A stretch of 64,000 nt of DNA from Vibrio injensis (GTDB lineage: Bacteria > Pseudomonadota > Gammaproteobacteria > Enterobacterales > Vibrionaceae): contig NZ_BDJF01000027.1 in assembly GCF_001895205.1 (NCBI RefSeq), positions 698,006 to 762,005 on the forward strand, read 5' to 3'. Shown here piece by piece: positions 9,822-20,129 of the stretch; the stretch's first letter is position 1; the number at the start of each line of letters is the position of its first letter. The notes under the pieces are model-generated. The model had not been told where the DNA came from and did not search any database. It was given only the letters and a program-made list of their open reading frames with translations. Made by a program: the position numbers and the translations under genes.

Positions 9822-9858
9822 AAAGGGTAAAGTCATTTTGTGACTTTGCCCTTTTTTT
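9822..9858 (+). terminator. Rho-independent terminator after tctA
   Basis: The inverted repeat GGGTAAAGTCA / TGACTTTGCCC with a five-base loop (TTTTG) is followed by seven T residues. It ends the tctCBA transcript. Confidence 0.92.
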
Positions 9859-9934
9859 GTTACATTCTGGTAGCAAAGTTGTTGTCTTTAGGTATGCTGT
9901 GGAATAGGGGATTTGTGCAATTATATGAGTGAAT

Positions 9935-11590
9935 ATGTATAAAGTAATGCGTAAAAATCTGGATGTGGTTCAGATAAATAACAATCAAAACCGATGTTTT
10001 TTTATGCATTTACGCTTTCGTAATAAGATATTCTTATTGCTGACTTTTTTACTCCTGATTCAATTCCTTTACATGGCCTGGGGATTCTATCAAGCATTAG
10101 CTTCTTCTATTGATGATCAAGTTCGCACTCGTGCATTATTACAAGCTCAAGATATTGCTAGTGATCCAGAGTTGATTACTTTAGTAGAAACAAAAAACAT
10201 TACAGAAATTCAAAAGGCGATTGAGCGTATCATGCATTATTCTGATGCGAGTTTTATTGTTATTGGTGATAAAAATGGTATTCGCTTATTTCATCCAGAG
10301 CCGGATCGTATAGGTTATCCAATGCAAGGTGATGATAATGCGGGAGCTTTATTAAGAAAGGAATCGTATACTTCTTTACGAGAAGGGAGTTTAGGTTATG
10401 GTATACGAGGGAAGTCACCGATTATTGATAGCCAAGGTAATATTATTGGTGTGGTTTCAGTCGGTTATCTATTAACACGGTTTCAATATTGGCTTAAAGA
10501 CTACTTTCGTCCTTTGCTTGTTGATGCCTTATTATTAATTTCTATTTCATTATTATTAGTCTGGTTGTTTTCTCGGCACATACAAAGAAAAATGAATAAT
10601 ATGGAGCCAGAAGAAATTTCGCTCTCTTGGGAAATTCAGCAATCTATTTTATATGCTGTCTATGAGGGTATTATTGCGGTTGATTTACAAGGTAGGATAA
10701 TTGTTATAAATCCAGCAGCAAAACGCTATCTTCCATCCAGTTTAGAAGAAAATATTAACATTAGAGATTATCTTAATGATTGTAGTTGGTTAGATAATAA
10801 GAGTTCGCTCATCGATAAGCAAAAAGATGAGTTTTATCGATTAAACCATCATCAAATTATCGCTAATCGAGAACCCATATTACATAATAAAAATCTTGTT
10901 GGTTGGGTCCTGAGCTTTCGTGAGCAGAATGATGTGTATGCGGTCTCCGCAAGCTTAACTCAAATTAAACAATATAGTGATAATTTTCGTGTTCTTCGCC
11001 ATGAGTTTTCTAATAAATTAACGACACTTTCTGGATTGTTAAAAATGGGGAAAATCCAAGAGGCCATGATATTAATTAATAATGAAAGTAGTAGTAAACA
11101 AGAGCTTTTAGACTTTATTCAGCATTCTATTCGCGTCAATCAAGTCGCTGCATTTTTACTAGGGAAAGCTTTACGTGCACAAGAGTTAAATATTGATTTT
11201 CGTTTAGATCCAACTTGTCAGTTAAGTAACAATCAAACAAAGTTAGATGATCATCAATTATGTACAGTATTGGGAAATTTGATCGAGAATGCCTTTGATT
11301 CATGTCGAATAAATCAAACGAAGAATCCTTATGTCGGCATTTTAATTACTGATGCAGGACAAGATATTTTGATTGAAGTGTCTGACAATGGAAGCGGTCT
11401 GTCTAGACAGGAGAAGGAGATAATATGGAATCAAGGTGTGACTCGTAAAGATGATAAGGAAGATCATGGTCTTGGGCTATATCTTGTCGATCACTATGTA
11501 AAACAAGCGGGTGGTTTTATTAACATTGATAATGCTGAACCTCAGGGATGTATTTTTTCTGTATTTATCCCCAATTATATTAATAATTAG
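9935..11590 (+). CDS. CitA/DcuS-type sensor histidine kinase
   Basis: A sensor kinase of about 551 residues. Order: short cytoplasmic N-terminus, transmembrane segment around residues 30-50, periplasmic single-Cache domain to about 185 (with FHPEPDRIG, typical of the citrate/dicarboxylate sensors), second transmembrane segment, a PAS domain, then RHEFSNKLTTLSG with the phospho-accepting His, and ATPase motifs NLIENAFDS, DNGSG and GLGLYLV. It presumably senses the acid imported by the adjacent transporter and signals to the regulator downstream. A GTG at 9929 and an ATG at 10004 are alternative starts; none has a strong Shine-Dalgarno sequence. Confidence 0.88.
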   Translation: MYKVMRKNLDVVQINNNQNRCFFMHLRFRNKIFLLLTFLLLIQFLYMAWGFYQALASSIDDQVRTRALLQAQDIASDPELITLVETKNITEIQKAIERIMHYSDASFIVIGDKNGIRLFHPEPDRIGYPMQGDDNAGALLRKESYTSLREGSLGYGIRGKSPIIDSQGNIIGVVSVGYLLTRFQYWLKDYFRPLLVDALLLISISLLLVWLFSRHIQRKMNNMEPEEISLSWEIQQSILYAVYEGIIAVDLQGRIIVINPAAKRYLPSSLEENINIRDYLNDCSWLDNKSSLIDKQKDEFYRLNHHQIIANREPILHNKNLVGWVLSFREQNDVYAVSASLTQIKQYSDNFRVLRHEFSNKLTTLSGLLKMGKIQEAMILINNESSSKQELLDFIQHSIRVNQVAAFLLGKALRAQELNIDFRLDPTCQLSNNQTKLDDHQLCTVLGNLIENAFDSCRINQTKNPYVGILITDAGQDILIEVSDNGSGLSRQEKEIIWNQGVTRKDDKEDHGLGLYLVDHYVKQAGGFINIDNAEPQGCIFSVFIPNYINN

Positions 11591-11610
11591 CATAAAGTCA
11601 GGAGGGAGGA

Positions 11611-12297
11611 ATGGAAACGATTGATATCGTTATTGTTGAGGATGACGTAAATATTACTAATATTTATTTGGATATCATTCAAGGTTTTAGTCGATTTACT
11701 GTTGTTGGGATCGCCGAAACCCAGAAGACAGCTCGCACTATTATTCAAGCTTATCAACCACAGCTTATCTTACTCGACAACTATCTGCCAGATGGTTTAG
11801 GTATTGATTTATATCGTGATATTCTTGCTCAGAAAAAGAAAAGAAAACAAGATGTTGTACTTATCACAGCATCAGATGACGTAAACACGGTTCAAGAAGC
11901 GATGCAGCTTGGTTGTTTTGACTATTTACTCAAACCTATATCTTTTGATCGATTTCAACAAACATTACAACGGTATCTAGATCTCAATAATGCAATGAAA
12001 GCTTATGATAATTTAAATCAAAAATACATTGATGAATTATTTAACATTCAGCATAGAAAGCAGCAAGTTAGCCTTCTACCTAAAGGTATAGAGCAGATAA
12101 CATTAGATAAAATTATTCGTCTATTATCTTTAAATAATGGCGATAAGTTTACCGTTGAAAAGGTAAGTCTACATACTGGTGTGAGTAAAACGACAGCTCG
12201 GAGATATTTAGAATACTGTGCTACTCATGGTCTTATTATTAGTGAAAATGAATACGGTAAAGTTGGTCGTCCCGAGCGTGTTTATACTAAAAATTAA
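11611..12297 (+). CDS. CitB/DcuR-type response regulator
   Basis: A 228-residue response regulator with a receiver domain (acidic pair EDD near residue 11, phospho-accepting Asp in LLDNYLPDG, Lys in LLKPISFD) and a C-terminal winged helix of the CitB class (HTGVSKTTARRYLEYC, GRPERVY). The start has a strong GGAGGGAGG ribosome binding site. It lies 20 bases after the kinase and likely activates tctCBA upstream. Which promoters it binds is inferred from gene order. Confidence 0.9.
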   Translation: METIDIVIVEDDVNITNIYLDIIQGFSRFTVVGIAETQKTARTIIQAYQPQLILLDNYLPDGLGIDLYRDILAQKKKRKQDVVLITASDDVNTVQEAMQLGCFDYLLKPISFDRFQQTLQRYLDLNNAMKAYDNLNQKYIDELFNIQHRKQQVSLLPKGIEQITLDKIIRLLSLNNGDKFTVEKVSLHTGVSKTTARRYLEYCATHGLIISENEYGKVGRPERVYTKN

Positions 12298-12519
12298 CTC
12301 TTTTTATTTTAAATGATCATTTTTTGTCAGTAATGCCGTATTCAAAATTGGATGTGTTTTTCATATTGATTACGGTTTATTGTCTATTTTGTTAGATGAA
12401 CGATTTGTCTGCAAATTTAGGTGATATTTGTCACAAAAAGTGCTACCATCGGCGGCATTTTTTAAAGGTAAGTAAAACTAACCTTTTGTTTATCATCATC
12501 CAACAACTTGGAATTTTTT

Positions 12520-14115
12520 GTGTTAACGACTGCAAACATCACCATGCAATTTGGCGATAAGCCATTATTTGAAAATATCTCGATTAAATTTGGTAATGGC
12601 AATCGCTATGGCCTGATTGGCGCAAACGGTTGTGGTAAATCCACCTTTATGAAAATCCTTAGCGGTGAACTTGAACCCTCTTCTGGTACGGTTTCCACGG
12701 ATCCCAATGAGCGGATGGCAAAGCTGGGTCAGGATCAGTTCGCTTTTGAGAACTATACCGTGGTCGATACGGTGATCATGGGTCATAAAGAATTGTGGAA
12801 AGTAAAAGAAGAACGCGACCGCATTTATGCGTTACCGGAAATGACCGATGAAGATGGTATGCGAGTTGGCGATCTTGAAACTGAATTTGCTGAAATGGAC
12901 GGCTATTCAGCGGAAGCTCGCGCTGGAGAGTTGCTACTTGGGCTTGGCATTCCTGAAGCACAGCATTTTGGTTTAATGAGTGAAGTGGCTCCAGGTCTGA
13001 AACTTCGAGTTTTACTGGCGCAAGTGTTATTCGCCGAGCCAGAAATTATGCTGCTTGATGAGCCAACCAACAACTTGGATATGCATACTATCGCTTGGTT
13101 AGAGCAAGTGCTATTGGCGCGCAACTGCACCATGATCATTATTTCTCACGACCGTCACTTTTTAAATACCGTATGTACCCATATGGCGGATTTAGACTAT
13201 GGTGAACTGCGTCTTTTCCACGGTAACTACGATGAATACATGAGCGCCGCTGAACAAGCTCGTGAGCGTTTACATGCTGATAATGCCAAGAAAAAGGCGC
13301 AAATTGCTGAGCTACAAACCTTTGTGAGCCGCTTCTCTGCTAACGCTTCAAAAGCGAAGCAAGCTACGTCGCGTCAAAAGCAGTTGGATAAAATCCAGCT
13401 ACAAGAGGTGAAGCCATCAAGCCGTCAATCACCGTTTATTCGTTTTGACCAAAAGAAAGAGCTATTTCGTAATGCTCTAGAAGTTGAAGGGCTTAAACAA
13501 GGTTACGGCGATAACATCTTGTTTGATAACGTGAACTTAATGGTAGAGGTGGGTGAGCGCATCGCCATCATCGGTGAAAACGGTATCGGTAAATCAACCA
13601 TGCTCAATACCCTAGCGGGTGCAATGGAGCCGATGGCAGGCATGATTAAATGGTCTGAAAATAATAACATCGGTTTCTACGCGCAAGATCACGCTCATGA
13701 TTTCAGTGACGATATGACGTTATTGGATTGGATGAGCCAGTGGAAAAACGAAGGTGAAGATGAGCAAACGGTGCGAGGCATCTTAGGTCGTATGCTGTTT
13801 TCGCAAAACGACATTAAAAAGTCGGTCAAAGTGATTTCAGGTGGTGAGCAAGGTCGAATGCTATTTGGTAAGTTAATCATGCAAAAACCGAACATTTTGT
13901 TGATGGACGAACCAACCAACCACATGGATATGGAATCAATTGAAGCGTTGAACCTAGCGTTAGAGAACTACAAAGGCACCTTACTGTTTGTCTCCCATGA
14001 CCGTCAATTCGTTTCGTCTATTGCAACGCGGATCATTGAGATCACTAAACAAGGCGTCAACGATTTCCACGGCACCTATGATGAATACTTAGCCAAACAA
14101 GGTTTGATAGGCTAA
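12520..14115 (+). CDS. ybiT: ABC-F family ATPase YbiT
   Basis: An ABC-F protein of about 531 residues with two ATPase domains: Walker [10 protein letters not shown] and GENGIGKST, Walker [12 protein letters not shown] and [11 protein letters not shown], signature SGGEQGR in the second domain and a degenerate APGLKLR signature in the first, as in E. coli YbiT. ABC-F proteins bind the ribosome E site and modulate translation. The frame extends to a TTG at 12508, but alignment with YbiT favours the GTG at 12520 ([12 protein letters not shown]), with TTGGA upstream. Confidence 0.92.
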   Translation: MLTTANITMQFGDKPLFENISIKFGNGNRYGLIGANGCGKSTFMKILSGELEPSSGTVSTDPNERMAKLGQDQFAFENYTVVDTVIMGHKELWKVKEERDRIYALPEMTDEDGMRVGDLETEFAEMDGYSAEARAGELLLGLGIPEAQHFGLMSEVAPGLKLRVLLAQVLFAEPEIMLLDEPTNNLDMHTIAWLEQVLLARNCTMIIISHDRHFLNTVCTHMADLDYGELRLFHGNYDEYMSAAEQARERLHADNAKKKAQIAELQTFVSRFSANASKAKQATSRQKQLDKIQLQEVKPSSRQSPFIRFDQKKELFRNALEVEGLKQGYGDNILFDNVNLMVEVGERIAIIGENGIGKSTMLNTLAGAMEPMAGMIKWSENNNIGFYAQDHAHDFSDDMTLLDWMSQWKNEGEDEQTVRGILGRMLFSQNDIKKSVKVISGGEQGRMLFGKLIMQKPNILLMDEPTNHMDMESIEALNLALENYKGTLLFVSHDRQFVSSIATRIIEITKQGVNDFHGTYDEYLAKQGLIG

Positions 14116-14138
14116 TCAGGTAAATCATGAACCTTTAC

Positions 14139-14169
14139 CAAGCCACCGCATTGCGCGGTGGCTTTTTAA
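14139..14169 (+). terminator. Terminator after ybiT
   Basis: The hairpin AGCCACCGC / GCGGTGGCT with a short loop is followed by TTTTTAAT. It lies between convergent ybiT and alr and, by symmetry of the stem, could serve mainly the plus strand. Confidence 0.88.
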
Positions 14170-14223
14170 TCGTAAAGCGGTTTAGGGATGACTAATTATT
14201 TTCACCATCAATGAAATGATAAA

Positions 14224-15324
14224 TTATACCGTACAGCGTTCAACCACTTTATCTATATAATGACGAGCCACCCGATTAGTTAATTTAATCGTTAATTCAT
14301 AAGGAATGGTACCAATATGTTTCGCTACTGTTTCTACTGGTAAGTTTTTCCCCCACATCTCTACGTTATCACCCACTTGATCCATCGCATCAGGCCCAAG
14401 ATCTACGGTTATCATGTCCATGGATACTCGCCCGACAATTGGCACTTGGCGACCATTAATAAATACTGGCGTACCTGCTGGGGCGGAGCGAGGATAACCA
14501 TCACCATAGCCCATAGCGATAACTCCGATTTTCGTATCTCGTTTTGCATGCCAAGTTTCACCATAGCCTATAGGTTGATTCGCGGTATGTTGACGAACAG
14601 CAATTAAACGTGTACTGACGGTCATTACTGGCAGTAATTGGTGATCTATTCCCGAATGATAAAGGCTAGGGGAAATGCCGTACAAAGCGATCCCCGCTCT
14701 GGCGACATTGAATTGTGATTCTGGCCAAAATAAAATACCTGCCGAATTAGCCAAACTTTTCGGGCCGGAATACGGGAACGCCGCTTGTGAAAAACACTCG
14801 ATTTGTTTCAGCGTCGCAGGATGAGAAAGATCGTCTGCACAGCTAAAATGGCTCATAAAACCGAGTTGACCTTTAAGTTTTCCGCATCTTTCAATGCGCT
14901 GCACATATTCTGTCACTTGTTCTGGACGAACGCCAAGCCGATGCATTCCAGTATCAATTTTCAGCCAAATACTGATAGGGTTAGCCAAGTTACTTTGTTC
15001 TAAATCTCGTAATTGCTCTTCACAATGAATGACGGTTGCGAGCTTGAGTTCGGCGGCACGTTGTAAATCATCAGCACAGAAACAGCCTTCCAGTAGCAGG
15101 ACTGGTTGATCAATACCATGAGCGATAAGCTCTTCTGCTTCTTCGACTCGTGCTACGGCAAACCAATCTGCCATTGGCAGTGCTTTTGCCAACTGGACGG
15201 CACCATGACCATAGGCATCGCCTTTGATGACAGCAATCAGTTTTTGCTGTCCAGAGAGTGACTTTAAACGTAAATAGTTATGGCGAAGTGCGATTAAGTC
15301 TATTGAGGCCTGAGCGGTTTTCAT
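14224..15324 (-). CDS. alr: Alanine racemase
   Basis: A 366-residue fold-type III PLP enzyme. The PLP lysine is K34 in VIKGDAYGHG, and the C-terminal domain has the GRVSMDMITVDLG segment and the GYGDGYPR motif of the family. It interconverts L- and D-alanine for peptidoglycan synthesis in the cytoplasm. It stands alone on the minus strand, convergent with ybiT. Gammaproteobacteria often carry a biosynthetic and a catabolic form; this window cannot decide which this is. Confidence 0.93.
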   Translation of the reverse strand: MKTAQASIDLIALRHNYLRLKSLSGQQKLIAVIKGDAYGHGAVQLAKALPMADWFAVARVEEAEELIAHGIDQPVLLLEGCFCADDLQRAAELKLATVIHCEEQLRDLEQSNLANPISIWLKIDTGMHRLGVRPEQVTEYVQRIERCGKLKGQLGFMSHFSCADDLSHPATLKQIECFSQAAFPYSGPKSLANSAGILFWPESQFNVARAGIALYGISPSLYHSGIDHQLLPVMTVSTRLIAVRQHTANQPIGYGETWHAKRDTKIGVIAMGYGDGYPRSAPAGTPVFINGRQVPIVGRVSMDMITVDLGPDAMDQVGDNVEMWGKNLPVETVAKHIGTIPYELTIKLTNRVARHYIDKVVERCTV

Positions 15325-15774
15325 ACAACATCCTATGTACTTGAAATTCGTCTCTCTACATCAGAGATAACGGTCAACTTTTGGTTATTATGTAGCAAAT
15401 TTGTATGGTTTGTTAGTATCTTGTAGTTTCATTGACTGTGATCTTGCTAATAATGTTGTATAAAATGTTGTTTGTTTTTGCTTGGAAAGAACGCTGTACC
15501 TTTCTCAAGGTGATTTTCAATTAAAAATACTGGCTTTAAGATAAAAACAGAATGTTTGATTTTGGTTATATAAAGATAACTAATTGGAGATAGTTTCTGA
15601 AAGGGGGGGATAATTAAACCATCTCTATTGTATAAGTTTTTGTTTTAAAAATGGTTAATACGTGCTGCAGTTCATACTTTAAGCCATCATAATGGTCTGT
15701 GTCTTGATTCCGCTTTCCGACTATTAAAACCATTGGTAGCATAAGGTTATTGATGAGTAAACGATGTGGATACG
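15325..15774. other. Intergenic region between alr and yjjI
   Basis: About 450 AT-rich bases between divergent genes. No ORF, RNA or terminator was recognised. It must hold the alr promoter and the yjjI promoter. Because yjjI encodes an oxygen-sensitive glycyl radical enzyme, an FNR box (TTGAT-N4-ATCAA) was looked for but not found. Confidence 0.4.
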
Positions 15775-17298
15775 ATGATGACCGATGATCTTTTCTCTAT
15801 TGTGACCAATCCAATCTTAAGCCCGAAACAAAAAACGCTTGCTTTAGCGGCTCAAGCAGAAGCCAGTTTACCTTATGTCTCTCGCAGTCAAGAATTAACC
15901 CAAGCAATGGAGCAAGGCATTATTTGCGATATGTATGAGGGGCATGCACCGTTTAAACCTCGTTATGTCTTACCCGATTATCAACGCTTTCTAACTCAAG
16001 GTTCGCGCTATTTAGAATTGACTCCTGCAGAAGATTTTGACGATGCATTAATGAAATTAATGGTGTTATATCATCATGTACCCTCAGTGACCAATATGCC
16101 GGTATTCTTGGGCTACCTTGATCAACTGTTGTTACCTTATTGTGATGATGTGACGGACGAGCATCTTTACCGTTCCTTAAAACGTTTTTGGATTCAATTA
16201 GATAGAACGCTTCCTGATGCCTTTATGCATGCGAATATTGGTCCAGAGGATAATCGTATTTGTCGCATGGTGTTAAACATTGATGCGGAACTGCAGCAGG
16301 TCGCTCCTAATTTAACGCTCATGTATGACCCACAGCGCACGCCAAACAGTTTACTTCGTCAAGCAACGGATAATATTATCCACTGCAGTAAACCACATAT
16401 TGCGAATTGGCCTTTACATCAAGCCTTCTTTGCAGAGCAAAATAGGCAGCCAAGTTTTGGTATTGTCAGTTGTTATAACGCTTTGCCCGTGGGTGGCGGT
16501 GCGAATACCTTGGTACGCTTGAATCTTAAAGCGGTTGCTGAACAAGCACAAAATATCGATACGTTCTTAAATCATACGCTACCTTATTATTGTCACTTGA
16601 TGTACGAATTAATTGAACAGCGTTGCCGCTTCTTACATGAACAATCCCACTTCTTTACGGGCTTTTTGGTCGAAGAAGGGCTCATTGAAGAAGCTCGCTT
16701 TGCACCAATGTTTGGTGTTTATGGCATGGCCGAAGCGGTCAATCATTTATTATCGGGTAAGGCAGAATATGGGCGCGACCCTGCGGCTAACCAAGTCGCA
16801 TTAACGATCAGCCAAACTTTAAGTGACATTGTCACCACAACGCCAGTCACTTATGGCTTAGCGAATCGAGCTTTACTGCATTCTCAAGGTGGGCTATCCA
16901 TTGATACGCAGACCACCCCAGGAATTCGAATTCGTTATGGTCAAGAGCCAGACCCGGTTAGCCATTTATTAGCCTTAGCACCGCAGCACGCTTACTATCC
17001 TTCTGGAGTCAGTGAGATTTTAACTCTAGACGAAACCATTAAAGCGAATCCTCAGGCGTTAACCGATCTCTGCTTAGGCGCTTTCGCTCATGGAATGAGG
17101 GAGTTCACGGCTAATACTCACGGAAATGATTTAGTGAGAATTACGGGCTATATGGTAAAAAAATCGGACTTAGAAGCGTATTATCAACAAGGCTCTCGCA
17201 CGAATACAACGGCGCTTGGTGCTGAAGCCTGCACTGAAACAAAAGTCACTCAACGAGCACCAAGAGTGGTGAGTCATGAATTTATTGCAGGTGAGTAA
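15775..17298 (+). CDS. yjjI: YjjI-family glycyl radical enzyme
   Basis: A protein of about 507 residues highly like E. coli YjjI throughout: ICDMYEGHAPFKPRYVLPDY, HHVPSVTNMPV, DAFMHANIGP, and the glycyl-radical loop VRITGYMVKKSDL near the C-terminus followed by GSRTNTT. The active-site region has SCYNALPVGGG. The family is a compact glycyl radical enzyme of unresolved substrate, active without oxygen. It is followed directly by its activase (TAATG overlap). Upstream in-frame starts at 15766 (GTG) and 15778 are possible; 15775 has GTGGA before it. Confidence 0.92.
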   Translation: MMTDDLFSIVTNPILSPKQKTLALAAQAEASLPYVSRSQELTQAMEQGIICDMYEGHAPFKPRYVLPDYQRFLTQGSRYLELTPAEDFDDALMKLMVLYHHVPSVTNMPVFLGYLDQLLLPYCDDVTDEHLYRSLKRFWIQLDRTLPDAFMHANIGPEDNRICRMVLNIDAELQQVAPNLTLMYDPQRTPNSLLRQATDNIIHCSKPHIANWPLHQAFFAEQNRQPSFGIVSCYNALPVGGGANTLVRLNLKAVAEQAQNIDTFLNHTLPYYCHLMYELIEQRCRFLHEQSHFFTGFLVEEGLIEEARFAPMFGVYGMAEAVNHLLSGKAEYGRDPAANQVALTISQTLSDIVTTTPVTYGLANRALLHSQGGLSIDTQTTPGIRIRYGQEPDPVSHLLALAPQHAYYPSGVSEILTLDETIKANPQALTDLCLGAFAHGMREFTANTHGNDLVRITGYMVKKSDLEAYYQQGSRTNTTALGAEACTETKVTQRAPRVVSHEFIAGE

Positions 17299-18107
17299 TG
17301 CCGACCACAGTGATTTCGGATAATGATGAGATAACGATCCAGCGTTCAATAACGGGGCAAGTTGCTCGATTATTACCTTATTCTGTGGTCGATGGACCCG
17401 GCAACCGCTTGGTATTTTTTCTTCAAGGCTGTAATTATCGCTGCCCTGCTTGTCATAATCCGCAAACTATTGCTCGCTGTCATGAGGATTCTCAAGCGAT
17501 GACGGTGTTTAACGCTGTTGAGCAGATCTGGCAGCGACGACACTTCATTACCGGCATTACTCTCAGTGGTGGTGAGGCGAGTTTACAAATCGAATTTGTT
17601 CGCGAGCTATTTAAAGCGGTGAAAACCACCCCAGAGCTATCGTCATTAACTTGCTTACTCGATAGTAATGGCAGTCTTTCGCTCAAGCACTGGCAAAGCT
17701 TGTTGCCTTGGATGGATGGAGCAATGATCGATTTAAAAGCGTGGCATGAAAGGTGTCATTATCAATTAACAGGGCATAGCAATGTGCCCGTTAAACGGTC
17801 GTTACACTTTCTGGCTGAACATGGCAAATTAAGCGAAGTACGTTTATTACTCATACCTGAAAAAACGGACTACGACTTATATAGTGACCCATTAGCGCAA
17901 TTTTTAAATCAGTTACAACAGTTACAGTCAGCCAAAGGCTCGGCTTTTCGACTCCGCATTAATGCTTTTGCCAATCATGGTGTTTCTGGCATTGCCAAGT
18001 CTTGGCCTGCGGCTACCGCAGAGCAAGTAAGCCGTTTGATGACAAAGCTTACTGGCGATGCTTTATCGAATAATCTTGAGCTAAATATCAGTTGTGTAAT
18101 GGATTAG
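17298..18107 (+). CDS. yjjW: YjjW-type glycyl radical enzyme activase
   Basis: A 269-residue radical SAM protein with the cluster motif CNYRCPACHNP (C-x3-C-x2-C), ITLSGGEAS (SAM binding) and LLDSNG. It generates the glycyl radical on YjjI. The ATG overlaps the yjjI stop. Compared with E. coli YjjW, the Cys-rich ferredoxin-like insert that normally follows the first motif is missing: only a short linker without further Cys pairs joins HNPQT to the rest. The function is otherwise as for the family. Confidence 0.9.
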   Translation: MPTTVISDNDEITIQRSITGQVARLLPYSVVDGPGNRLVFFLQGCNYRCPACHNPQTIARCHEDSQAMTVFNAVEQIWQRRHFITGITLSGGEASLQIEFVRELFKAVKTTPELSSLTCLLDSNGSLSLKHWQSLLPWMDGAMIDLKAWHERCHYQLTGHSNVPVKRSLHFLAEHGKLSEVRLLLIPEKTDYDLYSDPLAQFLNQLQQLQSAKGSAFRLRINAFANHGVSGIAKSWPAATAEQVSRLMTKLTGDALSNNLELNISCVMD

Positions 18108-18167
18108 TGGTGGTTATGATTTCGTCTGCAAATTAATATCTAACAATGTCAGTAGGCTTAATACCAC

Positions 18168-18202
18168 AAAAGCTAGGTGCTAACAGGCCTAGCTTTTTCT
18201 TT
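18168..18202 (+). terminator. Terminator after yjjIW
   Basis: AAGCTAGG and CCTAGCTT form a stem with a ten-base loop, followed by TTTTCTTTTC. It sits 60 bases after the yjjW stop. Confidence 0.85.
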
Positions 18203-18641
18203 TCTTATTAACTTCACCCCTCCTACTTGAAGCTGCAGCGGTGTTGGTTATGTTCGTTCACCTCAATCATACAGTCTGCCTATGCTCATGGGGACAAACT
18301 CACTTTCCACCTGCCACTCCAAGTTGTTTGGGTATACCCCTTTTGATGTTGCTCTTTTACAAACGGTGTTTATTTTAAGTTCGTTACGAAATGTGGAATA
18401 GAGTAACCATGTTTTGCTTTAGCTATTTTTTTCTCTTTATTACGTATCATTTTTGCGTGAGTTAACAAAAAATCAACGCTATTTTTGAATAACATTATGT
18501 TTTTTCTTATCGTTTTATATAATTGTTTGGCTACTTTTTGTAGATGTAGTGTATTGTTTAATATGTACTTTTCAAATAACAACGGTTAATTATCGTCCAT
18601 TTTGACAGCGCAATGGACTCTCTTCACGTAAAACAGGAATA
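18203..18641. other. Intergenic region before the DUF1538 operon
   Basis: About 440 bases with no supported gene. A 70-codon minus-strand frame (18370-18582) exists but has low-complexity Lys/Asn-rich content and no ribosome binding site. The stretch near 18580-18640 should hold the promoter of the following operon. Confidence 0.4.
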
Positions 18642-20129
18642 ATGATGTTATTTATCAAGGATTTTTATCATGCGCTTTTGCATGCGCTAAAAAATTTATT
18701 GCCGATTGTTGCTGTCGTGCTTTTCTTTCAGCTCGTGATATTACGCCAAGTTCCGGATGATGTATGGACAATGACGTTTGGTTTATTAGTCGTAGCGATT
18801 GGTGTCGCTCTCTTTCTACAAGGATTAGAGCTAAGTATCTTTCCTATCGGAAAAAGCTTAGCCAACCAATTTGCATGGCGTGGCTCGATTCCTATTCTGC
18901 TCAGTTTTGGGTTTGCTATCGGCTTTTCTGCCGTGGTCGCTGAACCAGCACTGATTGCGGTGGCTGAACAGGCGCAAACCATCAGTGAAGGACGAATTGA
19001 TAGTCTTACCTTACGTTTATTAGTCGCAACGTCGGTTGGTTTTGTTATTGCATTAGGCGTTTTTCGTACCATCATGGGATATCCCTTACGTTGGTTTATG
19101 ATTATCGGATACTTATTAGCGATTGCTATTACGTATTTTGCACCGGAGGAGATTATTGGGATTGCGTATGATTCGGGGGGAGTAACGACCAATATTGTAA
19201 CGGTACCATTAATTACCGCGATTGGTGTTGGCTTAGCGATCTCGATTCGTGGGCGAAATCCACTGATTGATGGTTTTGGCTTAGCTGCGATGGCTGCGAT
19301 GGCACCAAGACTAACGGTTCAACTTTATGGTATCTACGTCTATTCTTTTGATACATCTCAAGTTTCTTCTTTTATTAGTACTCTACCTACAGATGAACAT
19401 TTGATTTGGTATGTCCCCTTTATAGAGCTTCTAGGAACCGTGAGGGATGTATTACCTATAATGCTAACTATTTTATTTTTCCAATATTTAGTGTTAAGGA
19501 GGAGATTAAATAATCCGAGAAGCATTATTTTTGGTTTTGTTTTAGTAGTTATTGGTTTGCACATTTTTGTTTTAGGTTTAAAACTGGGGCTTTTTCCAAT
19601 AGGCAATTCTATGGCAGAACAGCTGATTATGAGCGGTAATGTACTTTACGTATATCTATTTGCTTTTATGATCGGTTTTTCGGCGACAATGGCTGAACCT
19701 GCTTTAATTGCGGTTGGCAAGCAAGCTGAGGAGTGTGCTTCTGGTAAAGTAAATGGTTCATTGATTAGAATATTTGCCGCTTTAGGTTTAGCGATAGGTA
19801 TCACTATCGGAGCTTATCGAGTTGTCAATGGTGCATCGCTTTATGAATTTATTGTTGGTGGTTATGCGCTAGTTATAATATTAACATTAATGACGCCAAA
19901 ATATATTATTGCATTAGCGTATGATTTGGGAGGGGTAACGACATCTGACATGACCGTTCCTCTTATTACCGCTCTTGGTATTGGCTTAGCGACTCATATC
20001 GAAGGCCGAAACGTATTGATTGATGGTTTTGGTTTGATTGCCTTTGCCTCAATTTTTCCGATAGTTACAGTAATGATCTACGCCATTTTCACACAATGGT
20101 ATTTTCAATTTTCAAAGGTGAAATCATGA
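18642..20129 (+). CDS. DUF1538 family membrane protein (tandem-duplicated transporter-like)
   Basis: A 495-residue polytopic membrane protein of the DUF1538 family made of two similar halves. Each half has the pair of signatures GFSAxxAEPALIAV (first and second copies about 255 residues apart) and GGVTTxxxTVPLITAxGxGLA followed by GRNxLIDGFGL. The inverted or tandem repeat layout with conserved GGVTT suggests a secondary transporter, but the substrate is unknown. The stop overlaps the start of a PII-like gene (ATGA), and a CBS-domain gene follows, so activity is probably controlled by a small regulatory protein pair. The start has two ATGs in a row; the first is used here. Confidence 0.85.
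   Translation: MMLFIKDFYHALLHALKNLLPIVAVVLFFQLVILRQVPDDVWTMTFGLLVVAIGVALFLQGLELSIFPIGKSLANQFAWRGSIPILLSFGFAIGFSAVVAEPALIAVAEQAQTISEGRIDSLTLRLLVATSVGFVIALGVFRTIMGYPLRWFMIIGYLLAIAITYFAPEEIIGIAYDSGGVTTNIVTVPLITAIGVGLAISIRGRNPLIDGFGLAAMAAMAPRLTVQLYGIYVYSFDTSQVSSFISTLPTDEHLIWYVPFIELLGTVRDVLPIMLTILFFQYLVLRRRLNNPRSIIFGFVLVVIGLHIFVLGLKLGLFPIGNSMAEQLIMSGNVLYVYLFAFMIGFSATMAEPALIAVGKQAEECASGKVNGSLIRIFAALGLAIGITIGAYRVVNGASLYEFIVGGYALVIILTLMTPKYIIALAYDLGGVTTSDMTVPLITALGIGLATHIEGRNVLIDGFGLIAFASIFPIVTVMIYAIFTQWYFQFSKVKS

Noticed and set aside
15325..15774. FNR site for anaerobic control of yjjI
   Set aside because: No TTGAT-N4-ATCAA palindrome was found.
18370..18582. 70-codon minus-strand frame before the DUF1538 operon
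   Set aside because: Low-complexity Lys/Asn/Leu content, no ribosome binding site and no family feature; probably chance in AT-rich DNA.
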